48,965 nucleotides of DNA from positions 1 through 48,965 of the forward strand of contig NZ_PNDS01000054.1 in assembly GCF_005886535.1 (NCBI RefSeq), written 5' to 3'. This stretch comes from Pseudoalteromonas sp. S2755 (GTDB taxonomy: Bacteria > Pseudomonadota > Gammaproteobacteria > Enterobacterales > Alteromonadaceae). The position numbers were made by a program, and so were the translations under genes. How positions within the stretch are numbered: the first letter of the stretch is position 1; every line of letters begins with the position of its first letter. This document shows, in pieces, positions 28,351 to 37,280 of this stretch. A model generated the notes under the pieces. It ran no database searches. It worked only from the letters and a program-made list of their open reading frames with translations, and was not told the origin of the DNA.

Positions 28351-29979
28351 ATGAATGTTGTGTTTTTTATAACCACAGTGTTAACTGTGGGTACGCTTTT
28401 CTTCAGCTTAACCTCTTCTGCGCAAACACTTTATTTGATTGGCGGGGCACTCAAAACTTGCTCTAGTATGGCTACAAAAAACTGTGCAGAAAATGTCGAA
28501 TTTTCAGCGGCTGTGAAAACGCATTTGCTGTTTTCTGTTGATGAAAGGGCAATAAATAAATTCACTAAAGGTTGGCCAACTAACAATCGCGCGCACCTAA
28601 GGCGCACCCTTAAACTGCTTAAGAAATTACCATCGAACAAAGTTTTATCTAAACTACAGCTTGCGCAGCATGCGAAACAATTTGATGAAGGCTTATATCG
28701 CAGTTGGAGTGATAAAGAATATAACTTCTTCTTCGATATGCTTGAACTGCCCTTGTTGTATGAGCATAACCGCATACCTGAAATAGTTAATACTAACGGA
28801 AATAATGAGCCAGCGAGCACCGAAATCATAGAAGATATTGCTAAGCGCATTGGCAAGACAAAAACCAAAAGATTGCTGCTTGTCACTGCATCTTCTCGTG
28901 ATCCTTATGAGTCTGCTGATTTCTATGAAGGACTATTTCAAAGCTACGATGTTAATGCTCAATGGTTCCCCCTTACTCCAGCATTAGCCGCAGCACTTAG
29001 TCGCGATGACTGTGAAAACCTAGATAGCTATCGTAACCAGCTCAATGGGGTTTATAATCGTGAAGTCATTTATCCGGATAGAACATTAACCGAATATAAT
29101 CTTTGCCAGCAAGGGATTGAGAAAGTGAAACAGCAGTTGGTAATTGCGGATGCGGTCATGTTTAACGGCGGTGATCAATCACTCACTAAGCTAGTTATGT
29201 ATGCTACCGATAAGCAAACGCCTTATCCTTGGACTAAAGTTCTAAAGGAGATACCAATAATTATCGGTACGAGTGCCGGAACAGCGGTGCTGGCTGGCGG
29301 AAAAAATACCTTCGGTAATGTTCCAATGATCACCAATGGTAGCAGCATCGAAGCTATATTAAATGGTGCGATAAATGCCTCTGCTCCAGTACAACACTGC
29401 GAAAAGCATGGTGGGTGTGGCAAGCTAAATGCCGATGCATTAACTTATGATGCTACAGGTGGCTTAGGAGTCTTTTCCTTTGGCGTTTTAGATACGCATT
29501 TTAGTGAAAGAGGCAGAAGTTTTAGGCTTGCGGTGTTAGCACTAAAAAGCGGCCAAAAATTTGGTTTTGGTGTGGATGAAACCACAGCACTAAAATTTGA
29601 AAGTACTGAAGAGGAGTTCTCGGTACTTGGTAAGCAGGGCGTAGTCGTGATTGAAACTCATAAGCCACAGCATTTCTACTATTCGTTTTATCCTGCAGGC
29701 AGTGCGTTTTCAATGTCCAAGCTACATTCAAAGGATAAAAGCGACAGTAATGTGGTGAACAACACAAAAGGCAAACGTCTAGTTGAAAATTTAGTCGAAG
29801 ACAATGCGCTCCGTGAAGTGACACAGCTTATGTGTTTAGAGCACCTTAGTGAAGTGGAAGCCTCACAGGTAGACCTGCCAAACATTCATATTGAACGAAC
29901 CAACCAGAGTCGCTGTGACAGGGTGGTCAATGGGAAATTCCGAGTCAAAAACATAAGCGTAAAATGGCATGAAAAGTAG
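28351..29979 (+). CDS. Secreted cyanophycinase (peptidase S51)
   Basis: Cyanophycinase cuts the Asp-Arg polymer cyanophycin to beta-Asp-Arg dipeptides. The protein (542 aa from the ATG at 28351, which has TTGGA 7 nt upstream) has a signal peptide cleaved near SSA-QT, then LYLIGGAL, VMFNGGDQS and the nucleophile motif IIGTSAGTAVLAGG with S308, followed by the DTHFSERGR motif. The signal peptide points to an extracellular CphE-type enzyme, as in heterotrophs that eat cyanophycin. It is longer than intracellular CphB (about 270 aa); the extra C-terminal region (about 400-542) is unassigned. iadA, yfcC and a TonB receptor lie opposite. Confidence 0.9.
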   Translation: MNVVFFITTVLTVGTLFFSLTSSAQTLYLIGGALKTCSSMATKNCAENVEFSAAVKTHLLFSVDERAINKFTKGWPTNNRAHLRRTLKLLKKLPSNKVLSKLQLAQHAKQFDEGLYRSWSDKEYNFFFDMLELPLLYEHNRIPEIVNTNGNNEPASTEIIEDIAKRIGKTKTKRLLLVTASSRDPYESADFYEGLFQSYDVNAQWFPLTPALAAALSRDDCENLDSYRNQLNGVYNREVIYPDRTLTEYNLCQQGIEKVKQQLVIADAVMFNGGDQSLTKLVMYATDKQTPYPWTKVLKEIPIIIGTSAGTAVLAGGKNTFGNVPMITNGSSIEAILNGAINASAPVQHCEKHGGCGKLNADALTYDATGGLGVFSFGVLDTHFSERGRSFRLAVLALKSGQKFGFGVDETTALKFESTEEEFSVLGKQGVVVIETHKPQHFYYSFYPAGSAFSMSKLHSKDKSDSNVVNNTKGKRLVENLVEDNALREVTQLMCLEHLSEVEASQVDLPNIHIERTNQSRCDRVVNGKFRVKNISVKWHEK

Positions 29980-30053
29980 TGTAACCTAAACCTTAAATGA
30001 GGCGGGTATTCATCGCGAAAATGCCTTGAAGCAAATTACAAAGTGAATTAAAC

Positions 30054-30071
30054 GGCTACCAACTGGTAGCC
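30054..30071. terminator. Hairpin between convergent genes
   Basis: GGCTACCA (30054-30061) and TGGTAGCC (30064-30071) form an 8-bp perfect stem between cyanophycinase (+) and the nuclease gene (-). There is no strong T-tract on either side. Confidence 0.4.
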
Positions 30072-30078
30072 ATCATAA

Positions 30079-30846
30079 TTAGCAGCCTAGTTGTGAGCTA
30101 AGACCGCCGACTCGACCCTCAATGTCGGTGGCTTTATAGCTTGGCAGGCTAGGTAGGATATTCAGGCCCGCTTTTTGTTCTACTTCGTCAATGGTTACTT
30201 CTGTTTTGCAGTAATCAAGATATCTACCAGAAGTTTGCTCCATGATAAAAGCAGAAGCCTTCACATTTGAGCCTGCTATTGTGACAACGACCTTAAAATA
30301 GCCTGACGGAATAGTGTGAGATTCATCAGCACCAGGCAAGGTAGCAAAGTAATATTCATACAAGGGACCCGTGAACACATAGGCATTTTCGCCTGTTCGC
30401 ACTAAACTTCTCACTGCATTTTCTAATTTAACCCATGGGCCTTGATTAAGGTTTGATGATTGCGGGGTAATGTTCGAGAGGTAGTTAGTATCGCTCCAAT
30501 TGGATGTATTGGAAAACGACGCCAAAGGCACTTGATGACCTCTATCTGTATGAATAGTTGCCCATGCATCGCTGTAGTCACTTGGCTCTAGCGTGTATCT
30601 ACTTGCAATTTTAGGGTCTGATTTCCAACTCCTTGAACGGCTTGGTCCGTCAATTGTGCTTGGTGTGACTTTGTATGCTACCCAGTCCGCAAACTTTGTT
30701 GCGCGATTATTGCTAAGTACATATATAGGTCGCTCAACGATATCATTACTTGATGGTGTGCCAGTTGGGCAACCGTAGTTGCTACATATGTTGGTGTTTG
30801 CATTTGCAGTCGCGCTGACTGCAAGTATAAGTATTGCGAATTTCAT
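30079..30846 (-). CDS. Secreted DNA/RNA non-specific endonuclease
   Basis: The 255-aa product has a signal peptide (hydrophobic 3-13, cleavage near ANA-NT) and the Endonuclease_NS motif DRGHQVP at 101-107, where H104 is the general base. The Mg-binding Asn and the following Glu are in LNQGPWVKLE (N134, E142). Serratia-type nucleases of this family degrade DNA and RNA outside the cell. In this organism it may support nucleotide scavenging or biofilm remodelling. It is convergent with cyanophycinase and looks monocistronic. Confidence 0.88.
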   Translation of the reverse strand: MKFAILILAVSATANANTNICSNYGCPTGTPSSNDIVERPIYVLSNNRATKFADWVAYKVTPSTIDGPSRSRSWKSDPKIASRYTLEPSDYSDAWATIHTDRGHQVPLASFSNTSNWSDTNYLSNITPQSSNLNQGPWVKLENAVRSLVRTGENAYVFTGPLYEYYFATLPGADESHTIPSGYFKVVVTIAGSNVKASAFIMEQTSGRYLDYCKTEVTIDEVEQKAGLNILPSLPSYKATDIEGRVGGLSSQLGC

Positions 30847-31581
30847 TTTAATCCCGTGCTTAATTGAAAGTCACGCAATACTAGGTTGGCTATTTGTCAG
30901 TATTATTACTTTAATGTAAATATATTGTGTTTTTTGATCGCTGCTGTTAGTTGAGAACTACAGTGAAAGAGCAGATTTATAAGGCGTTATAGCTATAAAT
31001 TATGTTAAAAGTCCCTCATTTTTATTTTACAAGTTAACTGGAAAATAGAGGCTAGGAGCAAAGTGATAATTTCAATTGTTGTCCACTATTAGCATTCTCA
31101 CCTTCAACCCTTGTCGGCAAATTTCTCAGCTTATATTTGGGTACTCTGTATGGTTTTACATTACAGTTCTTGTTTGATCAGGAATTTTTCACCCAGTCTA
31201 GATAAGGTAGTAACGCATTTATCGATACAGAAATCGGTTGAGTTGGAAGAAGCGCGCAGGTTTTGAGCCTTAAAATAGTTACATGCTGACTTCTGCAGGA
31301 TTAAACTTTTGATTTCAAAGTTCCCAAATCCATAAAGCTTTATTACTGCGTTGAAGAAAGTTGTGTAGTGGCCAATGCTTTTTGGCCATCACATTATAAA
31401 TTCTCAGTATTGCAGTTCTTGCATAATAGTAGTGGTAACCATTGTTGTGCTGATCGTAGAAATTCTCCTTATAAACTATTTAACTTTATAGGAAAGTTAC
31501 ACCCGCATGCGTCAATGTGCCATGATCGTGTCTACTCTCACGCAAAGCGTTTTGCGGTATGCTTTTAAAAGGTCGCCTGGT
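30847..31581. other. 735-nt gap with a possible decayed minus-strand gene
   Basis: No intact gene is supported. A minus-strand open stretch at 31161-31388 (76 codons, no start codon) has protein-like composition, e.g. FFNAVIKLYGFGNFEIKSL. In the same frame further upstream are two stops and then an ATG near 31428 with AAGGAG about 20 nt away, so it may be a gene broken by stops. The family is not recognised. A plus-strand 66-codon reading (31368-31568) looks non-coding. Confidence 0.3.
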
Positions 31582-33303
31582 CTAGCGAGCAATGCCAATA
31601 TCATCTAAGATGATTGACATGTTTTGGCTTGGCGTAAAACTAATATTTAATATTATCTTATCAGTATTACTACTCTCTGCTATAAGTTCGATAGGAAAAA
31701 CAACGGTCTGAAGTAATGGCTCTGTAGGTGGATAACTTACATCTTTGTTCTCCAGCTCTGAATAGTCTGAAGTTAACAGCGGGGAAATGCTTCCTGGGGA
31801 AGTAAAATTCTGATTAATTACGACGCCATACTTATTGAGAACTTCTATATTTATGTCAGACAACAGGTTATATGGGCTACATTCTCTGTTCTTTTCAGAG
31901 TCCAACACTGCTATTGCAAAAGTTAAAAACTTATCTTTCATCGTCAAGCCATCGATTGACGCTAATTTAACTTGAAAAGAAGTTTCAACTTGTTTCTTGA
32001 GTTTCAGAGCTAATACATTGTTTGGTGTATCTACGCCACCTCTTAATTGCTCCTTTACAATTGAAGGCATGCCCAATTGCTCCTGGCCATCAACCAAAAC
32101 CTTATACCTTTTACGATCTGTATTGAGAATGTCAAAGTTCTCAATAACTTGAAAAGCTGAAGTTATATATCGAGAGACATAGATGTCCTTGGGAAGATCA
32201 AACTCTGAGATGGGAGGTCGTCTTAGTATATTTTCGTATTCTTTCTTCCCTAACAAAGTAAGATCAATAAAGGCAGATACAAAGACTTTGGTCAACTGCT
32301 CTTGCTGTTTAGGCGACAATAGCTTTTTATAAAATCTTTTGCTTCCTCCCCAATGAGTATCATTAGACATATCTTGATTAAAATTTATGTGGTTAGCTTT
32401 ATATACGTAAATTGAATACTTTACATAGTCATTACCGTCATCAAATAACGTTCTTTGCCATTGCTGACTACCAAGAAACTGATAAACGTCAGCATCGTGC
32501 CCTCCTTGCAGTACTAAGTAATTAGTGTTTCTTAGAATGTTTTTGCCATTAGCATGTTGATATTGACCATCCATTGGGGCTAACGCAACTACCGATTTAA
32601 TACCGAAACCAAACTCTGTAAGCTTATCGCTATTTGGTAAGGTTTTTAAATTATTGAATGTAGAGGCTAAGGAGACGGCTTCCCCTCCTCTAGACATACC
32701 AATTAATGCAATGTTTTCCAAATCAAGTTTGTTATAAAAAATGCTATCCTGTTTTCGATTCCAAGAACGCAGTAGCTTCAGGTGTTCCAACAATACCCAG
32801 CCACGAGCGCCGCTTTCTCCCATTAAGCCATTTAAATAAGTTTGATCTACCTGAACAACGACGTAACCGCGACTAGAAAACAACTCACCTAAATAATCAA
32901 AACCTGGGTCTGAATTGCCATGAACTAAAAGAATAACAGGCTTCTTCTCTGAAGTATCAGGAAACCAAACTTTACCATCTAGCGCTAAATTTGCGCTTTC
33001 AAATGTATGGTATGCGTCATATTTATAGCCCTGATTTTTGGAATAGTCAGCAAGAAAGCTTGGTAGCGTGATGGTAGGAGTAATTATGTCGGGCTCATCA
33101 ATAGAGAATAAAAATGGCTTTTCCCCGTAGGTAATCACGTCAAATTTATACTTCCCTCTTTCGGCTGGGTTTGATAAGCCACTCTTTTGTGTTTTAGGAA
33201 AAATGTATTTATCTGAAACACACTGTAAAACCTCATGGGCAGTAGCTGAAAGGGAAATCGATAGAATGATGATAGATACTAAATGTGCAAGTAAACGTTT
33301 CAT
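31582..33303 (-). CDS. Secreted alpha/beta hydrolase
   Basis: The start at 33303 is chosen because AAGGAT stands 6 nt upstream (573 aa). A signal peptide (cleavage near ATA-HE) is followed by an alpha/beta-hydrolase core: oxyanion region ILLVHGNSDPG, nucleophile elbow GMSRGGE, a later Asp in LQGGHDADVY and a His in YKANHINFN. This resembles the chlorophyllase/dienelactone hydrolase/PETase-like group. The C-terminal 170 residues are an unassigned beta-rich domain, maybe substrate binding. It should be an extracellular or periplasmic esterase or lipase; the substrate is unknown. A+T content is higher than in its left neighbours. Confidence 0.78.
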   Translation of the reverse strand: MKRLLAHLVSIIILSISLSATAHEVLQCVSDKYIFPKTQKSGLSNPAERGKYKFDVITYGEKPFLFSIDEPDIITPTITLPSFLADYSKNQGYKYDAYHTFESANLALDGKVWFPDTSEKKPVILLVHGNSDPGFDYLGELFSSRGYVVVQVDQTYLNGLMGESGARGWVLLEHLKLLRSWNRKQDSIFYNKLDLENIALIGMSRGGEAVSLASTFNNLKTLPNSDKLTEFGFGIKSVVALAPMDGQYQHANGKNILRNTNYLVLQGGHDADVYQFLGSQQWQRTLFDDGNDYVKYSIYVYKANHINFNQDMSNDTHWGGSKRFYKKLLSPKQQEQLTKVFVSAFIDLTLLGKKEYENILRRPPISEFDLPKDIYVSRYITSAFQVIENFDILNTDRKRYKVLVDGQEQLGMPSIVKEQLRGGVDTPNNVLALKLKKQVETSFQVKLASIDGLTMKDKFLTFAIAVLDSEKNRECSPYNLLSDINIEVLNKYGVVINQNFTSPGSISPLLTSDYSELENKDVSYPPTEPLLQTVVFPIELIAESSNTDKIILNISFTPSQNMSIILDDIGIAR

Positions 33304-33513
33304 TATTATCCTTAACACTTTATTTACTGAGTTTTATGTTAACAATGTAGGAGTTGAGGCTTTAGACGCAAAAAATATAAAAAAGGTTTAAAGGTTTTGA
33401 AAATAGGACTAGTCAGCATCCTTTTTTCTGCGATTGCAATTATTCTGTGTACTAACTAATTCCTCTTCAAAATTAAGTTAGATCCAATGTCCATTTCTTG
33501 TAACTTGTAGTGA

Positions 33514-33690
33514 TCAACTAATTCCTGACAGTGAACTAAGTTTTTCTTCTGCTACTGCTGGAGCTTGCATATCGTTATGACTGTGTGGCCTTCTCCAGTT
33601 GTAATAGTTCATAAAGTAAAAGCTAACGTATTGTTCAGCTTCTTTAAATATAGTGGAGTTTTGTTTTGGGTTGCTTCTCACAAAAAGATT
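33514..33690 (-). pseudogene. IS3-family transposase (OrfB), C-terminal fragment
   Basis: On the minus strand the frame reads FKEAEQYVSFYFMNYYNW, then RRPHSHNDMQAPAVAEE and a stop at 33514. The NYYNWRRPHS block is the hallmark C-terminus of IS3-family integrase-type transposases. Only about 58 codons remain of roughly 280, so it is a scar. It lies just outside the prophage left end. Confidence 0.75.
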
Positions 33691-33907
33691 CCTTCTAGTC
33701 GTTCAAGCTTCAGTTTCATTTAGACCTAAGAGCAATGCCACTCATTTGAGGTGCTATTAGGTGTCGTCCTATATATCCTCCCCTAAAAGGAGCTAAAAGG
33801 GCAAAATAATTTTATTGAAATATGGTGCAGCAAGTGTGCGACGAAACTAATGTGCGATAAGAATGATAGTAGATAGAGTTAACTTATTGAATAGGGTAAG
33901 GAAAAGC

Positions 33908-33951
33908 TGGTCGGCATAGCAGGATTTGAACCTGCGACCCCTGACACCCCA
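33908..33951 (-). other. tRNA-Pro 3' half, attL-like integration site
   Basis: The minus strand carries a tRNA 3' half: anticodon-loop GGGGT, stem GTCAG, T-arm GCAGG-TTCAAAT-CCTGC and acceptor TATGCCG-A-CCA. The C1:G72-type acceptor end with A73 and the GGG anticodon point to tRNA-Pro(GGG). The 5' half is absent; upstream sequence is unrelated. Such 3' fragments are what a tyrosine-integrase element leaves when it restores the intact tRNA at its other end. The element would then extend rightward from here and its intact tRNA would lie beyond the window. Confidence 0.8.
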
Positions 33952-34009
33952 TAGCTACTATAAATTACGCTTTAACAATCTGTTTTAATTAGATTTATTT
34001 CAAAATAAA

Positions 34010-34025
34010 CTGTATATAAAAACAG
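34010..34025. promoter_or_regulatory. LexA (SOS) box inside the prophage left end
   Basis: CTGTATATAAAAACAG is identical to the LexA box at 12050-12065. The next gene is the secreted protein gene starting 215 nt downstream at 34241. It suggests damage-inducible expression of prophage cargo, or a link to induction. Confidence 0.75.
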
Positions 34026-34240
34026 TTTTTTTGTCTGTTCTGGTGCATTTTTTATGTCAGCTAAAACAATAAGTTAAGTTTTTAATTACCACCAATTATT
34101 GCCCGTTCAAATCAATTTTTCAGCCTCTTTCATTAGTTTATATTGCATCTCGAGAGTTTGATTTATGTTTCAATTTGTTTTATAGGTGTTAATATCTTGT
34201 TTGTTTTATCTGTTTGGAAATTCTTTAAGGAAAATTGAAA

Positions 34241-35023
34241 ATGAAAAAACTACTTACTTTGGCCCTACTTATAGGTTCCACATCGTCATATGCAGGCAAC
34301 ATACGAGATATTCCATTACCTAATGCTGCAAATGTTTTGAGTTCAATGGGTTATACAGAGTTTGAGGTTAAAGAGATGGAGGCAAACCCTGATTCTATTT
34401 ATTGGACTCAAGAAACTGGGTGGAAAGAGAGCACTGAAAGACTGCAAGAAGCCATGATGAAATTGGCGTCACCAGATGGTGAATGGGAAGGGTGGTATTT
34501 GAATGATGCAAATACAATAATCAACATGTGTAAAGCGTATGCTAGGGACGCAAGGCACTGTGTCGTTTTTGCAAGTACTGTGGGGTGCACTGAAAGTAGC
34601 TGTGGGAAGTATCACTATAAAAATAGCATTTTCGGAGTTGTAGGAGAGACTTATTCGAGTAAGGCTAAAGCGATTAAAGCGTGGGTAGATAAGTACAATA
34701 ATGTTGATAATCTTCCCTATAAAGGGTGGTATGTTGCAAATGAAGGGAGCAGTGACTGGTATAGTTACTGTGAAAGCCCTAGAACGGGAGTCTGGCGTTA
34801 TTCAAATTGCAGGGACGAAAATGGAGTGCTTAAAGATATAGAAATGCGTGATTTTTACAATGATCAAAAAGAGGCATACGATAATGGTGATGATGACGAT
34901 AACCCTCGCCCAAGATTTAATTATTGCATGAGTGAAACAGATACTAATATTTGGGGGTATTGCCCAAACGGTTTAAATAATGCAAATACCTTTTATGCCA
35001 GAATTATGAGCGTTTTAAGATAA
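34241..35023 (+). CDS. Secreted Cys-rich protein, SOS-box associated
   Basis: The ATG at 34241 has AAGGA 8 nt upstream (260 aa). A signal peptide ends near SYA-GN. The mature protein is acidic and has about 11 Cys, suggesting periplasmic disulfides. The central block YHYKNSIFGVVGETYSSKAK, followed by AIKAWVDKYN, weakly recalls the glucosaminidase/lysozyme-like fold of phage muramidases, but no catalytic motif is certain. It is the first gene of the element and reads away from attL. It could be a lysogenic-conversion or lysis-related factor; the function is unknown. Confidence 0.7.
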   Translation: MKKLLTLALLIGSTSSYAGNIRDIPLPNAANVLSSMGYTEFEVKEMEANPDSIYWTQETGWKESTERLQEAMMKLASPDGEWEGWYLNDANTIINMCKAYARDARHCVVFASTVGCTESSCGKYHYKNSIFGVVGETYSSKAKAIKAWVDKYNNVDNLPYKGWYVANEGSSDWYSYCESPRTGVWRYSNCRDENGVLKDIEMRDFYNDQKEAYDNGDDDDNPRPRFNYCMSETDTNIWGYCPNGLNNANTFYARIMSVLR

Positions 35024-35222
35024 ACTTTTGTCTCTGTCCATTAAAACTTTTTAAATTATACTGGTCAGAGCTCTTGATAAAGAGTATCAGGAGCTTTGAC
35101 AAATTTATTAACTTTCATACCAGATCACTATGCACTTTTTACATTCAAATTAATGTGGGGAGCACTTTGCTATCGGTATGACACCAGAACAACGCCATCC
35201 ACTTAGTAAGTGCTAAAAACGT

Positions 35223-35432
35223 CTAAAGATCATACTCATAACCTTTGACTGTTTCACTGGCAGGCTTACCACAGCTTTCACATCTAAAAATACTGTAGTT
35301 ATATTCTACTGAAGGTAAATGTTCTGGATAATAGGCTTGTTTTCCGTCTTTACGATGATTACTCATTGAATCAGCACCTGTAGCAACTGTTATTTTCCTT
35401 CCACATGTACATGCTGAGTTGATTATTGCCAT
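35223..35432 (-). CDS. Small zinc-finger-like phage protein
   Basis: This 69-aa protein contains CTCG near residue 8 and FRCESCGKP near residue 49, giving a CxC...CxxC zinc-ribbon-like set. The start follows GGGGAAC. It is probably cotranscribed with the upstream gene (22 nt). No named family is recognised. Confidence 0.65.
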   Translation of the reverse strand: MAIINSACTCGRKITVATGADSMSNHRKDGKQAYYPEHLPSVEYNYSIFRCESCGKPASETVKGYEYDL

Positions 35433-35454
35433 GCTTATGTTCCCCGAGTTCCAG

Positions 35455-36030
35455 TTACGCTGATTTATTTTGAATCAGCAATAAATCGTATTGCTGAATT
35501 GTCCAAACGACTGCGTAACAACACCACAAATAACGAGGAGTGTATTCATTATTGTCACACTCCCAAAAGTCGCTTAAATCAATACCATATTCGTTGTCGC
35601 TTTTGAAACTCCGATAAAACTCTACAGCGCCAAATTCATCTTCTTCTATGCTGTTTAGCTCGCTTCTGATCCACTCTTTTTGAGCTTCTGTTTCGCAGTA
35701 ATCCAAAACATTCGTTTTGAATTTATCAAATGAAAAGGCTTTATAGCCACCATGGCGATCAACCGACACAAGCTTCTCAGACCAGTAATGAGCATTGATT
35801 CTTAGCTTTGAATCTCTAAAGAACTCAAACATATCTTGCACGCGAGAAAATGTGAATGAACCCATATCGCCGTAATAGAATAAAATCCCTGGGGAGGTAA
35901 CAATGTTAAATGATTGACAAACAGTGCCAGGTTCACGCACTAATAAATGACGATACATACCATCATCCTTTATGACTGTCACTCTGTGTTGCTTAACGTC
36001 TTTTAAAAACTTTTCTGCTGTTAATTCCAT
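35455..36030 (-). CDS. Phage protein of unknown function
   Basis: The 191-aa acidic protein has many aromatic residues (e.g. ILFYYGDMGSFTFSRVQDMF). GGAG lies 7 nt before the ATG at 36030, so I prefer it over the adjacent ATG at 36033. No domain is recognised by eye. It lies between the integrase and the zinc-finger gene on the same strand and is likely expressed with them. Confidence 0.7.
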   Translation of the reverse strand: MELTAEKFLKDVKQHRVTVIKDDGMYRHLLVREPGTVCQSFNIVTSPGILFYYGDMGSFTFSRVQDMFEFFRDSKLRINAHYWSEKLVSVDRHGGYKAFSFDKFKTNVLDYCETEAQKEWIRSELNSIEEDEFGAVEFYRSFKSDNEYGIDLSDFWECDNNEYTPRYLWCCYAVVWTIQQYDLLLIQNKSA

Positions 36031-36098
36031 CATTTATCTCCAAATTGAAATCCAATGTTTAATTTGCATTAGTACTTTTGACCGTTAATGAATGAGGT

Positions 36099-37280
36099 CT
36101 ATATCACTAACTCCGCCAGCGGCACTTCCACCCAGTCTCTATGGTTCTCTGTATACACCTTGGTTGATTTAGCGTCTGTGTGCGCCATTCTCGCTTGTGG
36201 GTCTATGCCGGCTTGTGAATATAGGAAGGCGGATAGAGCGCGTATTTCATGAAAAGTAGGGCGCTTGGACTTGGGTAAGTGTTTGTATAAGCCTATTTTG
36301 TCTCTAATGTCGCTGAACTGCTTGCTTAAGTAAGACGGGTTAAACTGCGTAGCGTGGGTGCATTCTTGGCTGACTATGTTGTAGTTAGTAGCACGTTTGT
36401 GGACCACATAAGGCGAAAAGAACAGGTCTTTTTTGCTCATATCAATAATGTCTTTTATCGCTTGGCCAATGGGTATTGCAACGTGCGCAGCTTCTTTGTT
36501 TTTAACTTTTTGACGGTGAATGTATAACGTGCCGTAAACTTTACCGCCGTTTTGCATTTGTGGTTCTTTAAACCAAACGCACCCGCAGCGATTTGGCATT
36601 GGCTTACTCAGTTTGTATTCAATTCGTGATATTTCTAGCGCGGCATGGGTGGTTTGTAATGCCAAATCCATTGCTACTTTTATATTTAGTGGGGCAGCAG
36701 CATAAATACGTTTAAAGTCGTCGGGTGTTAACCTAACTCGCTGCTTTTCTTCTTTAGGTTTGGTTTTTTTGAGCTTGGCAGGGTTTTTTGTCATTAGCCC
36801 TTCGTCCATGGCATAGGCAAAGATTTTACCTAAAAACGAAATTTTGCGGTTTGTAACCTGGTTGCTAGCCCCGTCATGAAAGGTATATAAATACTCGTTT
36901 ACATGCGTTAGTTCTATGTCTTTTGGGTGCGTCTCGGCGAAGAACTTTTTAGCTCGTTCTATATCATTCATGAGTGTTTTCATGGTGTCGTGTGCGGGCT
37001 TTTCCTCGTCGATTATCCTTGTTTGGATCTTATCTAAGTAAGCTGCTAGTGCTTCTTGTTTTGGTGCAGAGCGAGTAATAAGCGCCTCTATACCTTGTTT
37101 GTTCCCGCCACGCATACGCATATTGTACTCTTGCGCTATGGCGATAGCCTCAGCACGGTTATAGCCGAGCGATACCCGCTCACCATTTATCAGCTTAAAT
37201 CTAAAGCCTTTTTTGGCATCGTGATAAAGGTGTGCGGGTAAGTCGCTATTTTTATAGTGTCTACGTTTAGGGCTCATCAC
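36099..37280 (-). CDS. int: Phage tyrosine integrase (lambda-Int type)
   Basis: The 393-aa protein has an arm-binding N-terminus (residues 5-55; RRHYKNSDLPAHLYHD resembles lambda Int RRSHERRDLPPNLY), a core-binding domain (75-170) and a catalytic domain (185-385). H344-E-I-R347, H367 and the nucleophile Y376 are in place. The first catalytic Arg is not visible: the expected position reads LQTTHAALEIS with Ala. The start is GTG 37280 or ATG 37277; the former overlaps the excisionase stop codon by one base. It should catalyse integration at the tRNA-Pro site 2.1 kb away. Confidence 0.93.
   Translation of the reverse strand: MMSPKRRHYKNSDLPAHLYHDAKKGFRFKLINGERVSLGYNRAEAIAIAQEYNMRMRGGNKQGIEALITRSAPKQEALAAYLDKIQTRIIDEEKPAHDTMKTLMNDIERAKKFFAETHPKDIELTHVNEYLYTFHDGASNQVTNRKISFLGKIFAYAMDEGLMTKNPAKLKKTKPKEEKQRVRLTPDDFKRIYAAAPLNIKVAMDLALQTTHAALEISRIEYKLSKPMPNRCGCVWFKEPQMQNGGKVYGTLYIHRQKVKNKEAAHVAIPIGQAIKDIIDMSKKDLFFSPYVVHKRATNYNIVSQECTHATQFNPSYLSKQFSDIRDKIGLYKHLPKSKRPTFHEIRALSAFLYSQAGIDPQARMAHTDAKSTKVYTENHRDWVEVPLAELVI

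Noticed and set aside
33397..33459. 20-aa hydrophobic ORF from a TTG
   Set aside because: The Shine-Dalgarno is only 2 nt away and the peptide is too short to support; it could be a chance reading.
33908..33951. Functional tRNA gene
   Set aside because: Only the 3' half is present; the D-arm and the 5' acceptor strand are missing.
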